Positions 1 to 7,246 of a DNA stretch of 64,000 nucleotides are shown here, piece after piece. The DNA is from Methylobacter sp. GTDB taxonomy: Bacteria; Pseudomonadota; Gammaproteobacteria; Methylococcales; Methylomonadaceae. Made by a program: the position numbers and the translations under genes. The notes under the pieces are model-generated. The model saw nothing but the letters and a program-made list of their open reading frames with translations, was not told the origin of the DNA and ran no database searches. The stretch lies in contig NZ_JAUXVR010000009.1 of assembly GCF_030680395.1 (NCBI RefSeq), positions 103,931-167,930 on the forward strand. Direction: 5' to 3'. Position 1 is the first letter of the stretch; every line of letters starts with the position of its first letter.

Positions 1-285
1 TATACTTCGAGCATTTTTGAGGGCTTGAATGGCTTCGTCAGTGGGGGCAAGCGCCATTTTACGCGCATGGCTGAGTGTGTCGGCAGCGGTAATTTCTTTC
101 TTTAATTGGCTGAGTTCCTGGTATTGCCCGGAGCCGGCGGAACAGGAAGAATTAATCAATTCCATGGAACCTGCTGAAGGCCAAACATTGGCGTTTGCTG
201 TTTGCAGCATTGAAACGACGAAGATCGATGCGAGCGCTAAAATAATCAACATATTTAGGCCGTATATGTTTTTTTTGATAGCCAT
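1..285 (-). CDS. Secreted protein of unknown function, partial (3' end outside window)
   Basis: An open frame starts at an ATG whose first base is at 285, preceded by a GGAGAAAAG ribosome binding site, and stays open for 95 codons to the window edge. The first 32 residues are a typical Sec signal peptide: a lysine-rich start, a hydrophobic core and a likely cleavage after the Ala-Asn-Ala stretch. The mature part is helical and charged and has one visible Cys near residue 48. I do not recognise the family. The plus-strand frame over the same bases looks like a shadow because it lacks a ribosome binding site and a plausible composition. Confidence 0.6.
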   Translation of the reverse strand, partial: MAIKKNIYGLNMLIILALASIFVVSMLQTANANVWPSAGSMELINSSCSAGSGQYQELSQLKKEITAADTLSHARKMALAPTDEAIQALKNARSI

Positions 286-469
286 AACTTTTCTCCTAAA
301 TAATTATAAATTTCCTATACGGTAAAACATGACTAAAAAGCTCTAAACAAATTACTTTCTAATCACAATAACAGAATTATTCGGTAATCACTGTTTGGTA
401 GCATACATAACAGACGTCTGTAATCAAATCACGATGAAAAACGTATCCAAATAGCGGGTAAAAAGCATA

Positions 470-593
470 GAAATTTGCCGGTTTTCCACAAAAAAACGTT
501 AACATTTACCGGCAGTCTTCGTTATCTTGTTGTTATCAAACTACCTGCCAACGTATTTAACTGAAAAAACCGACGCCGGGAGCGGTAAATTTT
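470..593. repeat. Left copy of a 124-bp inverted repeat
   Basis: This 124-bp segment is the reverse complement of 5112-5235 with only about four mismatches by eye. A partial third copy is at 4434-4477. The pair encloses about 4.5 kb of gene-poor DNA. No ORF lies in it, so it is probably a non-coding interspersed element. The rest of the 286-796 gap shows only the promoter noted at 721-750. Confidence 0.85.
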
Positions 594-720
594 GGACGCT
601 TTTTTACAAGCAAAGGCGCTTTCAGACGGTGAAGTCAATTGCTGGTGTAGTTGACTTCCATGAACGGTTTATGAATGAATTGTACTCGAAATAGGAAACA
701 ATCCATGAAATACTGGTGTC

Positions 721-750
721 ATTGTCAACAATAGATATTTTTACTATAGT
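721..750 (+). promoter_or_regulatory. Promoter with palindrome for the first small membrane protein gene
   Basis: TTGTCA (722-727) and TATAGT (745-750) are separated by 17 bases, a good sigma-70 match. The near-palindrome ATTGTCAACAAT (721-732) overlaps the -35 box. The same boxes, spacing and palindrome recur at 50769-50798 in front of the twin gene, although the spacer sequence differs. That pattern suggests functional conservation and possibly an operator. Confidence 0.65.
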
Positions 751-796
751 TAAGTTGCAGTATGAACTACCCTTCAACTTATACGAGGATTGACTC

Positions 797-970
797 ATGA
801 ACGACTTCTACAAAGATATTATAATAGGCACGGTATTTGTTATCGGTTTGCTGGGCTTTATTTCAGGCGAATTTATTATCTCATCAGCACTGTTTGCGTC
901 AGCGGCCATTGCCAGTAATGTTAAAACGAATGGTAAAAGAAGCAAAACGGATCAACTTTCATGGGATTGA
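797..970 (+). CDS. Small membrane protein, 57 aa (copy 1 of 2)
   Basis: The ORF starts at ATG 797 with an ACGAGGA ribosome binding site seven bases upstream and ends at TGA 970. Residues about 10-42 form one long hydrophobic segment containing GLLGFISGEFIISSALFA. The tail is basic and polar (KTNGKRSK). A second copy at 50845-51018 has the same length and about 75% identical residues, and it shares promoter, ribosome binding site and terminator layout. Conservation of the protein with a diverged spacer and UTR indicates a real coding gene. I know no named family. A single-pass inner membrane peptide is the simplest reading; its function is unknown. Confidence 0.7.
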   Translation: MNDFYKDIIIGTVFVIGLLGFISGEFIISSALFASAAIASNVKTNGKRSKTDQLSWD

Positions 971-1003
971 TTCACTTAATTAAACCGATTAACCCAGTGA
1001 CTT

Positions 1004-1043
1004 GAAGACTTCCAGGGTTTAAAGGCCTTGGAAGTTTTCTTGC
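1004..1043 (+). terminator. Rho-independent terminator of small membrane protein gene 1
   Basis: GACTTCCAGG and CCTTGGAAGT form a stem around a short loop, followed by a T-rich run. It lies about 35 bases after the stop codon at 970. The twin gene at 50.8 kb has the equivalent hairpin with a different but related stem. Confidence 0.7.
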
Positions 1044-1154
1044 TTCACAGCATTACATGTTGACCGCAACCGAAACGCCGCCACCGCCACTCTCCCTCAT
1101 CCGCAATAATGGCTATAGCAAGATTTCTTAATCATTCTGTTCAATACGATTGTT

Positions 1155-1451
1155 TCACACCGCTTTACTTGCGGCGCTATACCCGTTACTGAACAGCCGA
1201 ATCACGATGGCAATCATCGCTTGGGTAATTTTAGTTGCTGGAACCCTGCTTGGACTTTCTAAAGCGAAATCATCAATTGCCGCATTCATAAAGTTGACCA
1301 AGCCCCTCTGAACTGTTTCTTCTGACGACCGTTTCACAAACCGATCTTGAAGTTTCGACCTGATTTTTTCGTCCATGGGTCGCTCTTTAACCAACGATTG
1401 TAATTAGGCATCCAACAGCACGGCCTGTTTTTCTAGCCAATTAAAATCCAT
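1155..1451 (-). pseudogene. Hypothetical gene with an in-frame stop, probably degenerate
   Basis: A minus-strand frame begins at an ATG ending at 1451, reads 15 codons (MDFNWLEKQAVLLDA), meets TAA, and then continues open in the same frame for about 83 codons to a stop at 1155. The downstream part (MDEKIRSKLQDRF and onward) has helical, charged composition that looks like real protein. It could also be an intact 79-codon gene starting at the ATG within 1376-1394. I do not recognise a family. The gap 1452-1642 shows only short hydrophobic frames that I cannot support. Confidence 0.35.
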
Positions 1452-1642
1452 TTCACTTTAAGAGGGTAATGGACCGAAGGCATTTTGAAAGACATACCGC
1501 ACATCGAAACACAGATCCATAAACAGGACATTTCCTGACTCGGTTCATACATCATGTCAATCCGGTATCCGCTGCTAAATTTTAAAATCATATGGGAATA
1601 AAGATGATGCTGAAAATGCAGTCACGAGCTAAACCAGCTCAG

Positions 1643-1882
1643 CTATACAAGCCAGAGTGCAACGAGAGGCGCGATATTCAGCAACATGATGCCAATCTTG
1701 TAGAGCGCCATACTGGCATAGTGAATCGCGTCAAAAGTTTCAACCGAAAGGCTGAACCATCGGCTGTGGAGCCGGTACATTGAGTCGTGGGCAAGACTGA
1801 ATACGCCAAACCAGATGATGAGGATCACGTAGTTGAAGGCGAGACTGTAAATCAAAAGTGCTTTGATGGCATCGGGATTCAT
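1643..1882 (-). CDS. DUF6868-like two-helix membrane protein
   Basis: The protein has 79 residues. I take ATG 1882 (MNPDAIKALL) as the start because GAGGT lies seven bases upstream; the longer frame from 1927 has no such site. Two hydrophobic segments (residues about 7-28 and 56-78) flank a conserved-looking middle, HDSMYRLHSRWFSLSVETFD. The layout is that of the small DUF6868 family of two-TM proteins, whose function is unknown. It probably sits in the inner membrane. It stands alone on the minus strand, downstream of the amidotransferase gene. Confidence 0.65.
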   Translation of the reverse strand: MNPDAIKALLIYSLAFNYVILIIWFGVFSLAHDSMYRLHSRWFSLSVETFDAIHYASMALYKIGIMLLNIAPLVALWLV

Positions 1883-1983
1883 CACTGTACCTCGTGTATT
1901 TAAAATTGATAGGCCCCCGAACAGCAACGCGAGAACTGTACAGCTCCATTCACGCAGAGCGCACCTAATGCACCATTGGAATT

Positions 1984-2709
1984 TCAGCTCAGGCTTGTTT
2001 CCTGCACAATCGTCATAAATCGCTTGAGTAGCGTATTAGCCGCATCGGTGTTACCAATTGCCGCTGTTAATTCTGCGACATTATGCCCTTCCTTAAGCAA
2101 TGTGGCGGTTTGCTCGCTAACATAAGCACTCATAATGTCTGCTGAAAACTCAGGATGAAATTGCACGCCCCAAGCATTGTCACCCAGACGAAACGCATGA
2201 TGAATTTCAAACGAGTTTTCTGCAAGTCTTAGCGCATCCGCCGGTAACTTAATAACCGTTTGGACATGCGTGGTGTGAGCAGGAAAATCATCGGGCAAAG
2301 TGCCTAACAACTTGTCCTGCTTGCCTTCAGGGGTCAATTGAATAGAGACAGTACCCATCTCTCGACCTTTAGGATGATAATCCGAATATCCACCCATCGC
2401 CTCCGCCAGCAGCTGATGACCAAAACAAATACCCAGCAGCGGGATATTGCGTTCCAATACTTGCGGTATCCAGGCTGTCAGCACCTGCATCCAGCCATCC
2501 TTATCCGTTACCATCGCAGGAGAGCCCGTTATGATAACGCCCGATATGGCATCAACAGACGGTAAGGCTTCGCCGTCCATGGCATTGACTACTGTTATCG
2601 CTACGTCAGTCGATCCAATTTCATGAATTATCCAATCCTCGAAATCACCTAACCTTTGTCGAATTGTTGGAAAAGTAGACCCTGCTTTGATGATAATAAA
2701 TGGCTTCAT
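1984..2709 (-). CDS. Class I glutamine amidotransferase (GMP synthase GATase-like)
   Basis: The protein has about 241 residues when started at the ATG ending at 2709 (MKPFIIIKAG). A TTG 51 bases upstream is possible, and neither has a strong ribosome binding site. The triad of class I glutamine amidotransferases is visible: the nucleophile in GICFGHQLLAEAMGG and the His-x-Glu pair in GVQFHPEF. The family hydrolyses glutamine and passes ammonia to a synthase domain. No synthase is encoded nearby, so this is a stand-alone GATase1 protein of the type often annotated as GMP synthase-like, and its acceptor substrate cannot be deduced. It acts in the cytoplasm. Confidence 0.85.
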   Translation of the reverse strand: MKPFIIIKAGSTFPTIRQRLGDFEDWIIHEIGSTDVAITVVNAMDGEALPSVDAISGVIITGSPAMVTDKDGWMQVLTAWIPQVLERNIPLLGICFGHQLLAEAMGGYSDYHPKGREMGTVSIQLTPEGKQDKLLGTLPDDFPAHTTHVQTVIKLPADALRLAENSFEIHHAFRLGDNAWGVQFHPEFSADIMSAYVSEQTATLLKEGHNVAELTAAIGNTDAANTLLKRFMTIVQETSLS

Positions 2710-2799
2710 AGAGGTTGTTAGCGATGAAGGTGTCAAAAAGTACTGTGAATTTACCGGCAAGAGCCTAACGGCATGACTGTGAATTGTAATTTTACCTGC

Positions 2800-3180
2800 T
2801 CAATAAGGGCAGTTTTTACAGCTATTTCCACAGCATGAACCCCGTTTTAAGTGATACCACCGGGTAAAAACATATTTATCATTTTCAATTAAATAGTCTA
2901 TGCCTTGAATCAATTTATCATTGCTACGGTATTGACGTGCAACAGTAAGTAGTTCCTGGCGATTCGATGTGTTAATAAATCCAGTAATCTTTTCTTGCAT
3001 AGCTTTGCTAAGGCAATCTGCACACAGACAATCCTGTTGAAAATCAGCGGGCATTATAGCGGGATAAGCCAGGCACCAGCACGACTCGCCAGCTTGAAGA
3101 GGGCCACAGACTAAAACAGTATCACATTCTGAGCAGAACTTGTTTTGCGGGCTGACTTTGTTTTTCAATAGCGATACCAT
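2800..3180 (-). CDS. Cysteine-rich CWC family protein fused to DUF5522-like domain
   Basis: The N-terminal half carries the CWC pattern (CSECDTVLVC, then CWCLAYPA, then CLCADCL), which looks like a zinc-binding site. The C-terminal half ends in the DUF5522 signature: IENDKYVFTRWYHLKRGSCCGNSCKNCPY split over its last 30 residues, with the final CCGNSCKNCPY. The two domains are usually separate small proteins in proteobacteria, so this appears to be a natural fusion. The start is uncertain: ATG 3180 is chosen, but TTG 3201 and ATG 3186 are possible and none has a clear ribosome binding site. The function is unknown. Metal binding is inferred from the cysteines. Confidence 0.7.
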   Translation of the reverse strand: MVSLLKNKVSPQNKFCSECDTVLVCGPLQAGESCWCLAYPAIMPADFQQDCLCADCLSKAMQEKITGFINTSNRQELLTVARQYRSNDKLIQGIDYLIENDKYVFTRWYHLKRGSCCGNSCKNCPY

Positions 3181-3353
3181 CAACATATTTAATAGATGCA
3201 AATTTTTCAGTCATCAATACAGGTTTTAACTGAAAGCCACAGGTTAAGACCGGCTATTATTGCTATTTTACCAAACATGAAAAATACATGTAATTGCTAC
3301 CTTTTTTATCGTTAGATCTGACTCCACTTTAAACAGCTATTATAAATATTCAA

Positions 3354-3797
3354 ATGCAAAAAAATGCTAAAAGCCCTTTACTTGTCAATTCTGGAGTTAG
3401 TCAAGCGACAAAATATCTTTTGTCTGCCATCCGTATTATTGGCATTGTTATTTTAGGCGGCTATTCCGGAATGTGGACACATCAACTCCTCAACCAAAAA
3501 CCTCAAGGTTACAATGAAAGCGCTACTCAGTCCGGAAAACAACCACTTAAAAAAGAAGCACGCTCTGAAAGCGAACACGTTAAAAAAGCCCATGACAAAG
3601 AGACGGCTAAACAGAAAGCAAAGGTGCTCCCAGTGGTTATAGCCGATCCCCTGACCTTCGCTTACAATAAATATACCGTTGCCTGCGGGCTAAAAATACC
3701 CAACGTTTCTGGCATCATTGCCTGTTTCATAGGTTCCCCCTATCTCACAACTGTAAAGGGGCGACAAACTCATCTGAAGCCAATCCCGTACGACTGA
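3354..3797 (+). CDS. Hypothetical single-pass membrane protein
   Basis: This 147-codon ORF has one strong hydrophobic segment at residues about 22-42 (LLSAIRIIGIVILGGYSG), followed by a long lysine- and glutamate-rich stretch (residues 60-90) and a short tail with two Cys. The topology suggests an N-terminal anchor with a periplasmic charged domain. I see no family. No strong ribosome binding site precedes ATG 3354, so the start is not firm. It sits between convergent minus-strand genes in a repeat-rich region and could be degenerate. Confidence 0.4.
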   Translation: MQKNAKSPLLVNSGVSQATKYLLSAIRIIGIVILGGYSGMWTHQLLNQKPQGYNESATQSGKQPLKKEARSESEHVKKAHDKETAKQKAKVLPVVIADPLTFAYNKYTVACGLKIPNVSGIIACFIGSPYLTTVKGRQTHLKPIPYD

Positions 3798-3798
3798 T

Positions 3799-3947
3799 TT
3801 AACTTTTGTTACAGCCCACTGGAATCAACCATGAAGCCGAGGGTTTGTCGCGTTTAACGTAATCGGCGACGGGTATGCGCTCTATTTCATCGTAGCGTGC
3901 CAGGATTTTTCAGGAACGACTACTTCGCCAAAAATGGCGGTTTTTCA
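3799..3947 (-). pseudogene. Possible 3' remnant of a cyclophilin-type PPIase gene
   Basis: On the minus strand one frame reads KTAIFGEVVVPEK, similar to the FxVFGxVV segment near the end of cyclophilins. After a one-base shift the next frame reads ILARYDEIERIPVADYV and stays open to TAA at 3799. Together they look like a protein C-terminus broken by a frameshift, with no start in range. The identification as a cyclophilin rests only on the short FGEVV motif and is weak. Confidence 0.3.
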
Positions 3948-3956
3948 AGGTTACCT

Positions 3957-4346
3957 TTAGTTGACCAGTGTATGGCCGCGCTGACGCATACATGTTTTGA
4001 ATGATCGTTTAAAGTTCTCGTTGGCTTCATAACCTTTCCACAATCCAGCGGGAATGGCCAAAATAGCCCCACCCGCGGCACCTGTTGCAGCACTACCCGC
4101 TATAGCGCCAACAGCCGCGCCACCTGCCGCACCCGTAATAGCACCAACACCTGCGCCCATACCGATTTCTTTCGTGATATCCGATGCTTGATCTGCCAGT
4201 GTCTTGCACTCTACCATGTCGCGCTGAGCGGACTCTGGATGTTGGTCCATGCGAGGATCGAGAATAGGACGCCAGCCGCTCATAGATGCGCACCCAGTGA
4301 CTAATGCAGAAAGCACCAACATTGTTGATAAATTATTTTTTCTCAT
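3957..4346 (-). CDS. Lipoprotein with glycine-zipper segment
   Basis: I choose the ATG ending at 4346 (MRKNNLSTM) because GGAGAG lies just upstream; an earlier ATG at 4376 lacks one. The signal peptide ends in the lipobox VTGC, giving a lipidated Cys about 19 residues in. Residues about 65-100 are a repeated GxxxG/AxxxG stretch (GAGVGAITGAAGGAAVGAIAG), a glycine zipper as found in outer-membrane lipoproteins such as the SlyB/OmpA-associated group. It is probably anchored in the outer membrane or inserted in a membrane. Length about 129 aa. No specific function can be assigned. Confidence 0.7.
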   Translation of the reverse strand: MRKNNLSTMLVLSALVTGCASMSGWRPILDPRMDQHPESAQRDMVECKTLADQASDITKEIGMGAGVGAITGAAGGAAVGAIAGSAATGAAGGAILAIPAGLWKGYEANENFKRSFKTCMRQRGHTLVN

Positions 4347-4433
4347 GTTTCTCTCCAAAAAAAGGGCATATTTCAATCGTTAAATAAAATTTTAAAATTT
4401 ATGTTTGGGGCGTTGATTGCAAAAAAGCATCCG

Positions 4434-4477
4434 AAAATTTACCGCTCTCGGCGTCGGTTTTGCCAGTTAAATACGTC
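4434..4477. repeat. Partial third copy of the 124-bp repeat, interrupted
   Basis: Forty-odd bases match the start of the copy at 5112 in direct orientation. Similarity then fades toward 4490, where a MITE-like element begins. A short further match (aataagataac, from 4644) resumes after that element, so the repeat copy appears to have been split by the insertion. Confidence 0.7.
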
Positions 4478-4490
4478 AGGATGTCTTTAA

Positions 4491-4642
4491 TAAGTACTCA
4501 TGCAAAATTATCCCGGTGTTTCCTGCTGTGGCTATAAACAATACCTACACCCGCATGTCTTCTGCTGGTCAGCTGTCATTACCGGAGTTCGCTTGCATAA
4601 GCTCGACACTATTTTGCCGGGTTATTTATGAATGAGTACTTA
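4491..4642. mobile_element. MITE-like element A (about 150 bp, 25-bp terminal inverted repeats)
   Basis: The left end AAGTACTCATGCAAAATTAT and the right end, read as reverse complement, AAGTACTCATTCATAAATAA both run into CCCGG, giving 25-bp inverted repeats with about four mismatches. There is no ORF inside. It interrupts a copy of the 124-bp repeat. A second copy with related ends lies at 20091-20203. No transposase is visible in the window, so the element would depend on one elsewhere. Confidence 0.7.
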
Positions 4643-5111
4643 ACAATAAGATAACAAAGGCTTTGGGTGAATTTTGACGCACATAACAATTGCAGGGTAT
4701 GCCATTCAAAAAGCCATTATTGCCGTTTATCTTGCGATGCTCTGTTCGTTAGGACACATAGTTTAGAAATGGTTTTGGTTGCCGCCTTTATGAATGACTA
4801 GAGTTGAAACTGAGGGCAATTGACTACGGCGTGAAATTCCAGATGGAGCGTAATCCACGCTATTACTCATTCAAGCGAGTGACATATTCGCTAAATCCTT
4901 ATTCTGTCTGTATTCAATGATGAACGGTCAAAATCGCTCATCTCAAAAGTCATCGCGACACAACGCTATGCACAATTCGTTACGACAGGGTAAAGATTAC
5001 ATAAACAAGATGAGAGCAAACCTGTTGGTTTGATTAAGATTAGATGAAGATAGGCATGATTTTAGGCGGAGGCCATGCTGAACTGGATCGCCTCGCGTGA
5101 ACTAAGCGTGT
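4643..5111. other. Intergenic region without recognisable genes
   Basis: Apart from the tail of the interrupted repeat copy at its left edge, I see no supported ORF, RNA gene, or terminator in this stretch on either strand. Frames are short and frequently interrupted. Confidence 0.5.
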
Positions 5112-5235
5112 AAAACTTACCGCTCTCGGCGTCGGTTTTTTCAGTTAAATACGTTGGCAGGTAGTTTGATAACAACAAGATAACGAAGACTGCCGGTCAA
5201 TGTTAACGTTTTTTTGTGGGAAACCGGCAAATTTC
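5112..5235. repeat. Right copy of the 124-bp inverted repeat
   Basis: Reverse complement of 470-593 with about four differences over 124 bases. The boundaries are sharp on both sides. With the left copy it encloses 594-5111. Confidence 0.85.
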
Positions 5236-5282
5236 CACCGCTGTCTTAACACTTATCAGTTTAACGAGAATGTCCAATACGT

Positions 5283-5428
5283 CGTTCCGGCAGGGATTGC
5301 CGGAATCCAGAAGCCAGGGATGGCAAGACCCTGATCACATCCATGTGTCCTCGGCAACTGCTCCATGCGTTGCTCTACCTCCTGCATCCTTGCAGTCGTG
5401 GATACCGGCAGTCCATGCCGGTATGACG
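5283..5428. repeat. REP-type palindromes and one interspersed GGAGGTAGAGCAACGC repeat
   Basis: Two REP-like hairpins are visible: TTCCGGCAGGGATTGCCGGAA near 5284-5304 (shown in part) and ACCGGCAGTCCATGCCGGT near 5403-5421. Between them, 5351-5389 is a minus-orientation copy of a repeat also found at 39069-39105, 39167-39195, 46400-46438 (inside hypF) and 31008-31046 (inside the damX-like gene). The 5236-5571 gap holds no gene I can support; the repeats may act as the end of the sterol operon. Confidence 0.7.
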
Positions 5429-5571
5429 TGCTATTTAAGCAAAGTGATAGGTGGTAAGCCACCGCTGTTTCACAGCTCAAGTCTTTTGCGCGCCTTTGCC
5501 GTGTCTCGGGTCAATGCCTTTAAATAACGGGGAGTTTTAAGCCACTGGCCCGCTTGAGGTCGATAACGTGT

Positions 5572-6402
5572 TTATCTAAGACCCGATGCCAATGGAGAAT
5601 GGGACACCGAGCCGGCTTCTTCGAACTCCTGCCGAAACTTGTCGAATTCCTTTTTCCAGGACGCTTTGTTGTAGCCCCAATTGCCCTCGTCCAATAGCCG
5701 CTCACCCCGCGCGAATTCCGATTTTACCTGGGCTAGAGCATCCTCCTCGCCCTCCTCCCAAAGTGCCTGGGCATAAAACAGGTGGTTGAGCGGATGCCCG
5801 GGATGTTCCTTGACGGCCTTTTCCAGCAGTTCCAGCGCCTTGTCGATATCGCCTATGCCATTGGGCCAGGCTGGGGCTTTGAGATACAGCGCCCCCAAAA
5901 GGCGCAGCGGCCCGCCGTCGTCAATGTCGGGACTCAAGGCCAGCGCTTGTTTCATCTCGCTTTCCAGCCGGCCAAGGTTCTCCACGGCCAGGGTGATGTG
6001 TTCGCGCACCGCCAGGCCAAGATTCGCCGCCAAATAATAATGCACCGCCCCGTTGCCGCCCTGCGCCAAGGCGGTTTCAGCAAAGCGAACGCCTTCGGCG
6101 GCCAGTTTTTCGCGTTTTTCCTGGCTGGCTTCGCGTTCGGCCAGATGCAAACAGATCCGGCTGCCCAACGCGGTACGGCGTACGGCCGGATCCTGAGTGT
6201 CGCGCAAGACATTCAGTGCGCAAGCCAGGGTATGGGTATCACTTAAGGGGCCTAGCTGATTTTGTCCGGCAACCAGCATGTCAGCCGTCTGCTTGGGACA
6301 CTCGAAAAGCAGGTCCGACTGAACTTGGTCGTGCTGGAGGCTGGCACAGCCCGACAGAAAGGCCAGCATCGAAACGACAGGAAGAAATCGTGCGCTGTTC
6401 AA
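5572..6402 (-). CDS. bstC: BstC, TPR-type sterol transport lipoprotein
   Basis: This is the last gene of the sdmB-sdmA-bstA-bstB-bstC run. I place the start at a TTG ending at 6402, nine bases after GAGGGGG and just before the bstB stop codon; this gives a 276-residue protein with signal peptide and lipobox (LAFLSGC). Longer frames read into bstB and lack a signal peptide. The rest is helical and TPR-like, with repeated Ala/Leu-rich pairs such as ALELLEKAVKEHPGHPLNHLFYAQ (given in part). In Methylococcus, BstC is a helical-repeat protein that binds 4-methylsterols and is thought to act at the outer membrane. The assignment rests mainly on gene order and fold. Confidence 0.75.
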   Translation of the reverse strand: MNSARFLPVVSMLAFLSGCASLQHDQVQSDLLFECPKQTADMLVAGQNQLGPLSDTHTLACALNVLRDTQDPAVRRTALGSRICLHLAEREASQEKREKLAAEGVRFAETALAQGGNGAVHYYLAANLGLAVREHITLAVENLGRLESEMKQALALSPDIDDGGPLRLLGALYLKAPAWPNGIGDIDKALELLEKAVKEHPGHPLNHLFYAQALWEEGEEDALAQVKSEFARGERLLDEGNWGYNKASWKKEFDKFRQEFEEAGSVSHSPLASGLR

Positions 6403-6406
6403 AGTC

Positions 6407-7246
6407 TTATTCCCCCTCAATCCACAGTTTGACCATAGGCTCGAACACGGCCGTGTCCACACTGGCGAAAGATTCCACTCCGAACACATCGCATAGCTTT
6501 TTGCCTTCGGCATCGGCACACATCCCCTCCAGCGCCTTGCTGAATCGGGCGCGTTCTTCCGCAGTTGTGGTAGCGCTGTTGGCCACCACTCCCATCAGCG
6601 GGATTTCCTCGGACGTAAAGACGGCTTCAAGAGGCGTCCCCAAATGAAGCGAGCCGAGTCCGGCGAATTGTTGCTCGTTCAAAATAACGGCGTCCAGCTC
6701 CCCTTTATCCAAAGAGCGCAGCGCGCGAATGGCCTGATTGGATGGTTTTAGGACAAAGAAACCGGCAGGGTCGTATTTTCCGGCAAAAACGATCCTGCCG
6801 ATAAATAATGGCTCTTCCAATGCCGTACCGCCCAAGGTCTTGCCTTTCAGCTCGTCCAGGCTCTTGTACTTGCCCTTCCGGACCATGACCCGGTAACGCT
6901 CGCTGGTACGGCCTTTGATCCTGGGCTGAACCAGCGGTACCAGGTTGTGCTGGTTGCGCAATTCCAAATAGAGGCCCAGGGAGTTGATCGCGAACTTGGG
7001 CTTTTTGCCGGCCATCTGTTTCCTGCATTCGTCCGATTTGGTAGTAAACAGACTGTTGAAGCTGTTCGCCTGCCACTGGCCGACGCGTTCCACCACCCGC
7101 AGCATGGAGTTCATCGCTTCGCTGGCGTCCTTGGCATTAACGGAGCCGCCGGGGTAGCACACCACGATTATTTCGGGATTGGGGGCTGCCCTTACGGCAA
7201 GGGAAATCAACAGGCCGGCAATAATAAGATAAAATTTTCGCATCAT
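6407..7246 (-). CDS. bstB: BstB, periplasmic sterol-binding protein
   Basis: The protein has 279 residues, with a signal peptide at residues 1-20 (LIIAGLLISLAVRA). The body resembles the PhnD/phosphonate-type periplasmic binding protein fold: the N-terminal strand EIIVVCYPGGSVNA, a central RVMVRKGKYKSLDELKGKTLGG segment typical of the domain hinge (shown in part), and a C-terminal helical end. In Methylococcus, BstB of this family binds C-4 methylated sterols in the periplasm. Its ATG overlaps the bstA stop (ATGA, 7243-7246), so it is translationally coupled. It probably hands sterol from BstA to BstC. Four Cys residues may form disulfides. Confidence 0.85.
   Translation of the reverse strand: MMRKFYLIIAGLLISLAVRAAPNPEIIVVCYPGGSVNAKDASEAMNSMLRVVERVGQWQANSFNSLFTTKSDECRKQMAGKKPKFAINSLGLYLELRNQHNLVPLVQPRIKGRTSERYRVMVRKGKYKSLDELKGKTLGGTALEEPLFIGRIVFAGKYDPAGFFVLKPSNQAIRALRSLDKGELDAVILNEQQFAGLGSLHLGTPLEAVFTSEEIPLMGVVANSATTTAEERARFSKALEGMCADAEGKKLCDVFGVESFASVDTAVFEPMVKLWIEGE

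Noticed and set aside
1592-1783. Plus-strand 63-aa frame over the DUF6868 gene
   Set aside because: It is antisense to a better supported minus-strand gene with signal features and a ribosome binding site.
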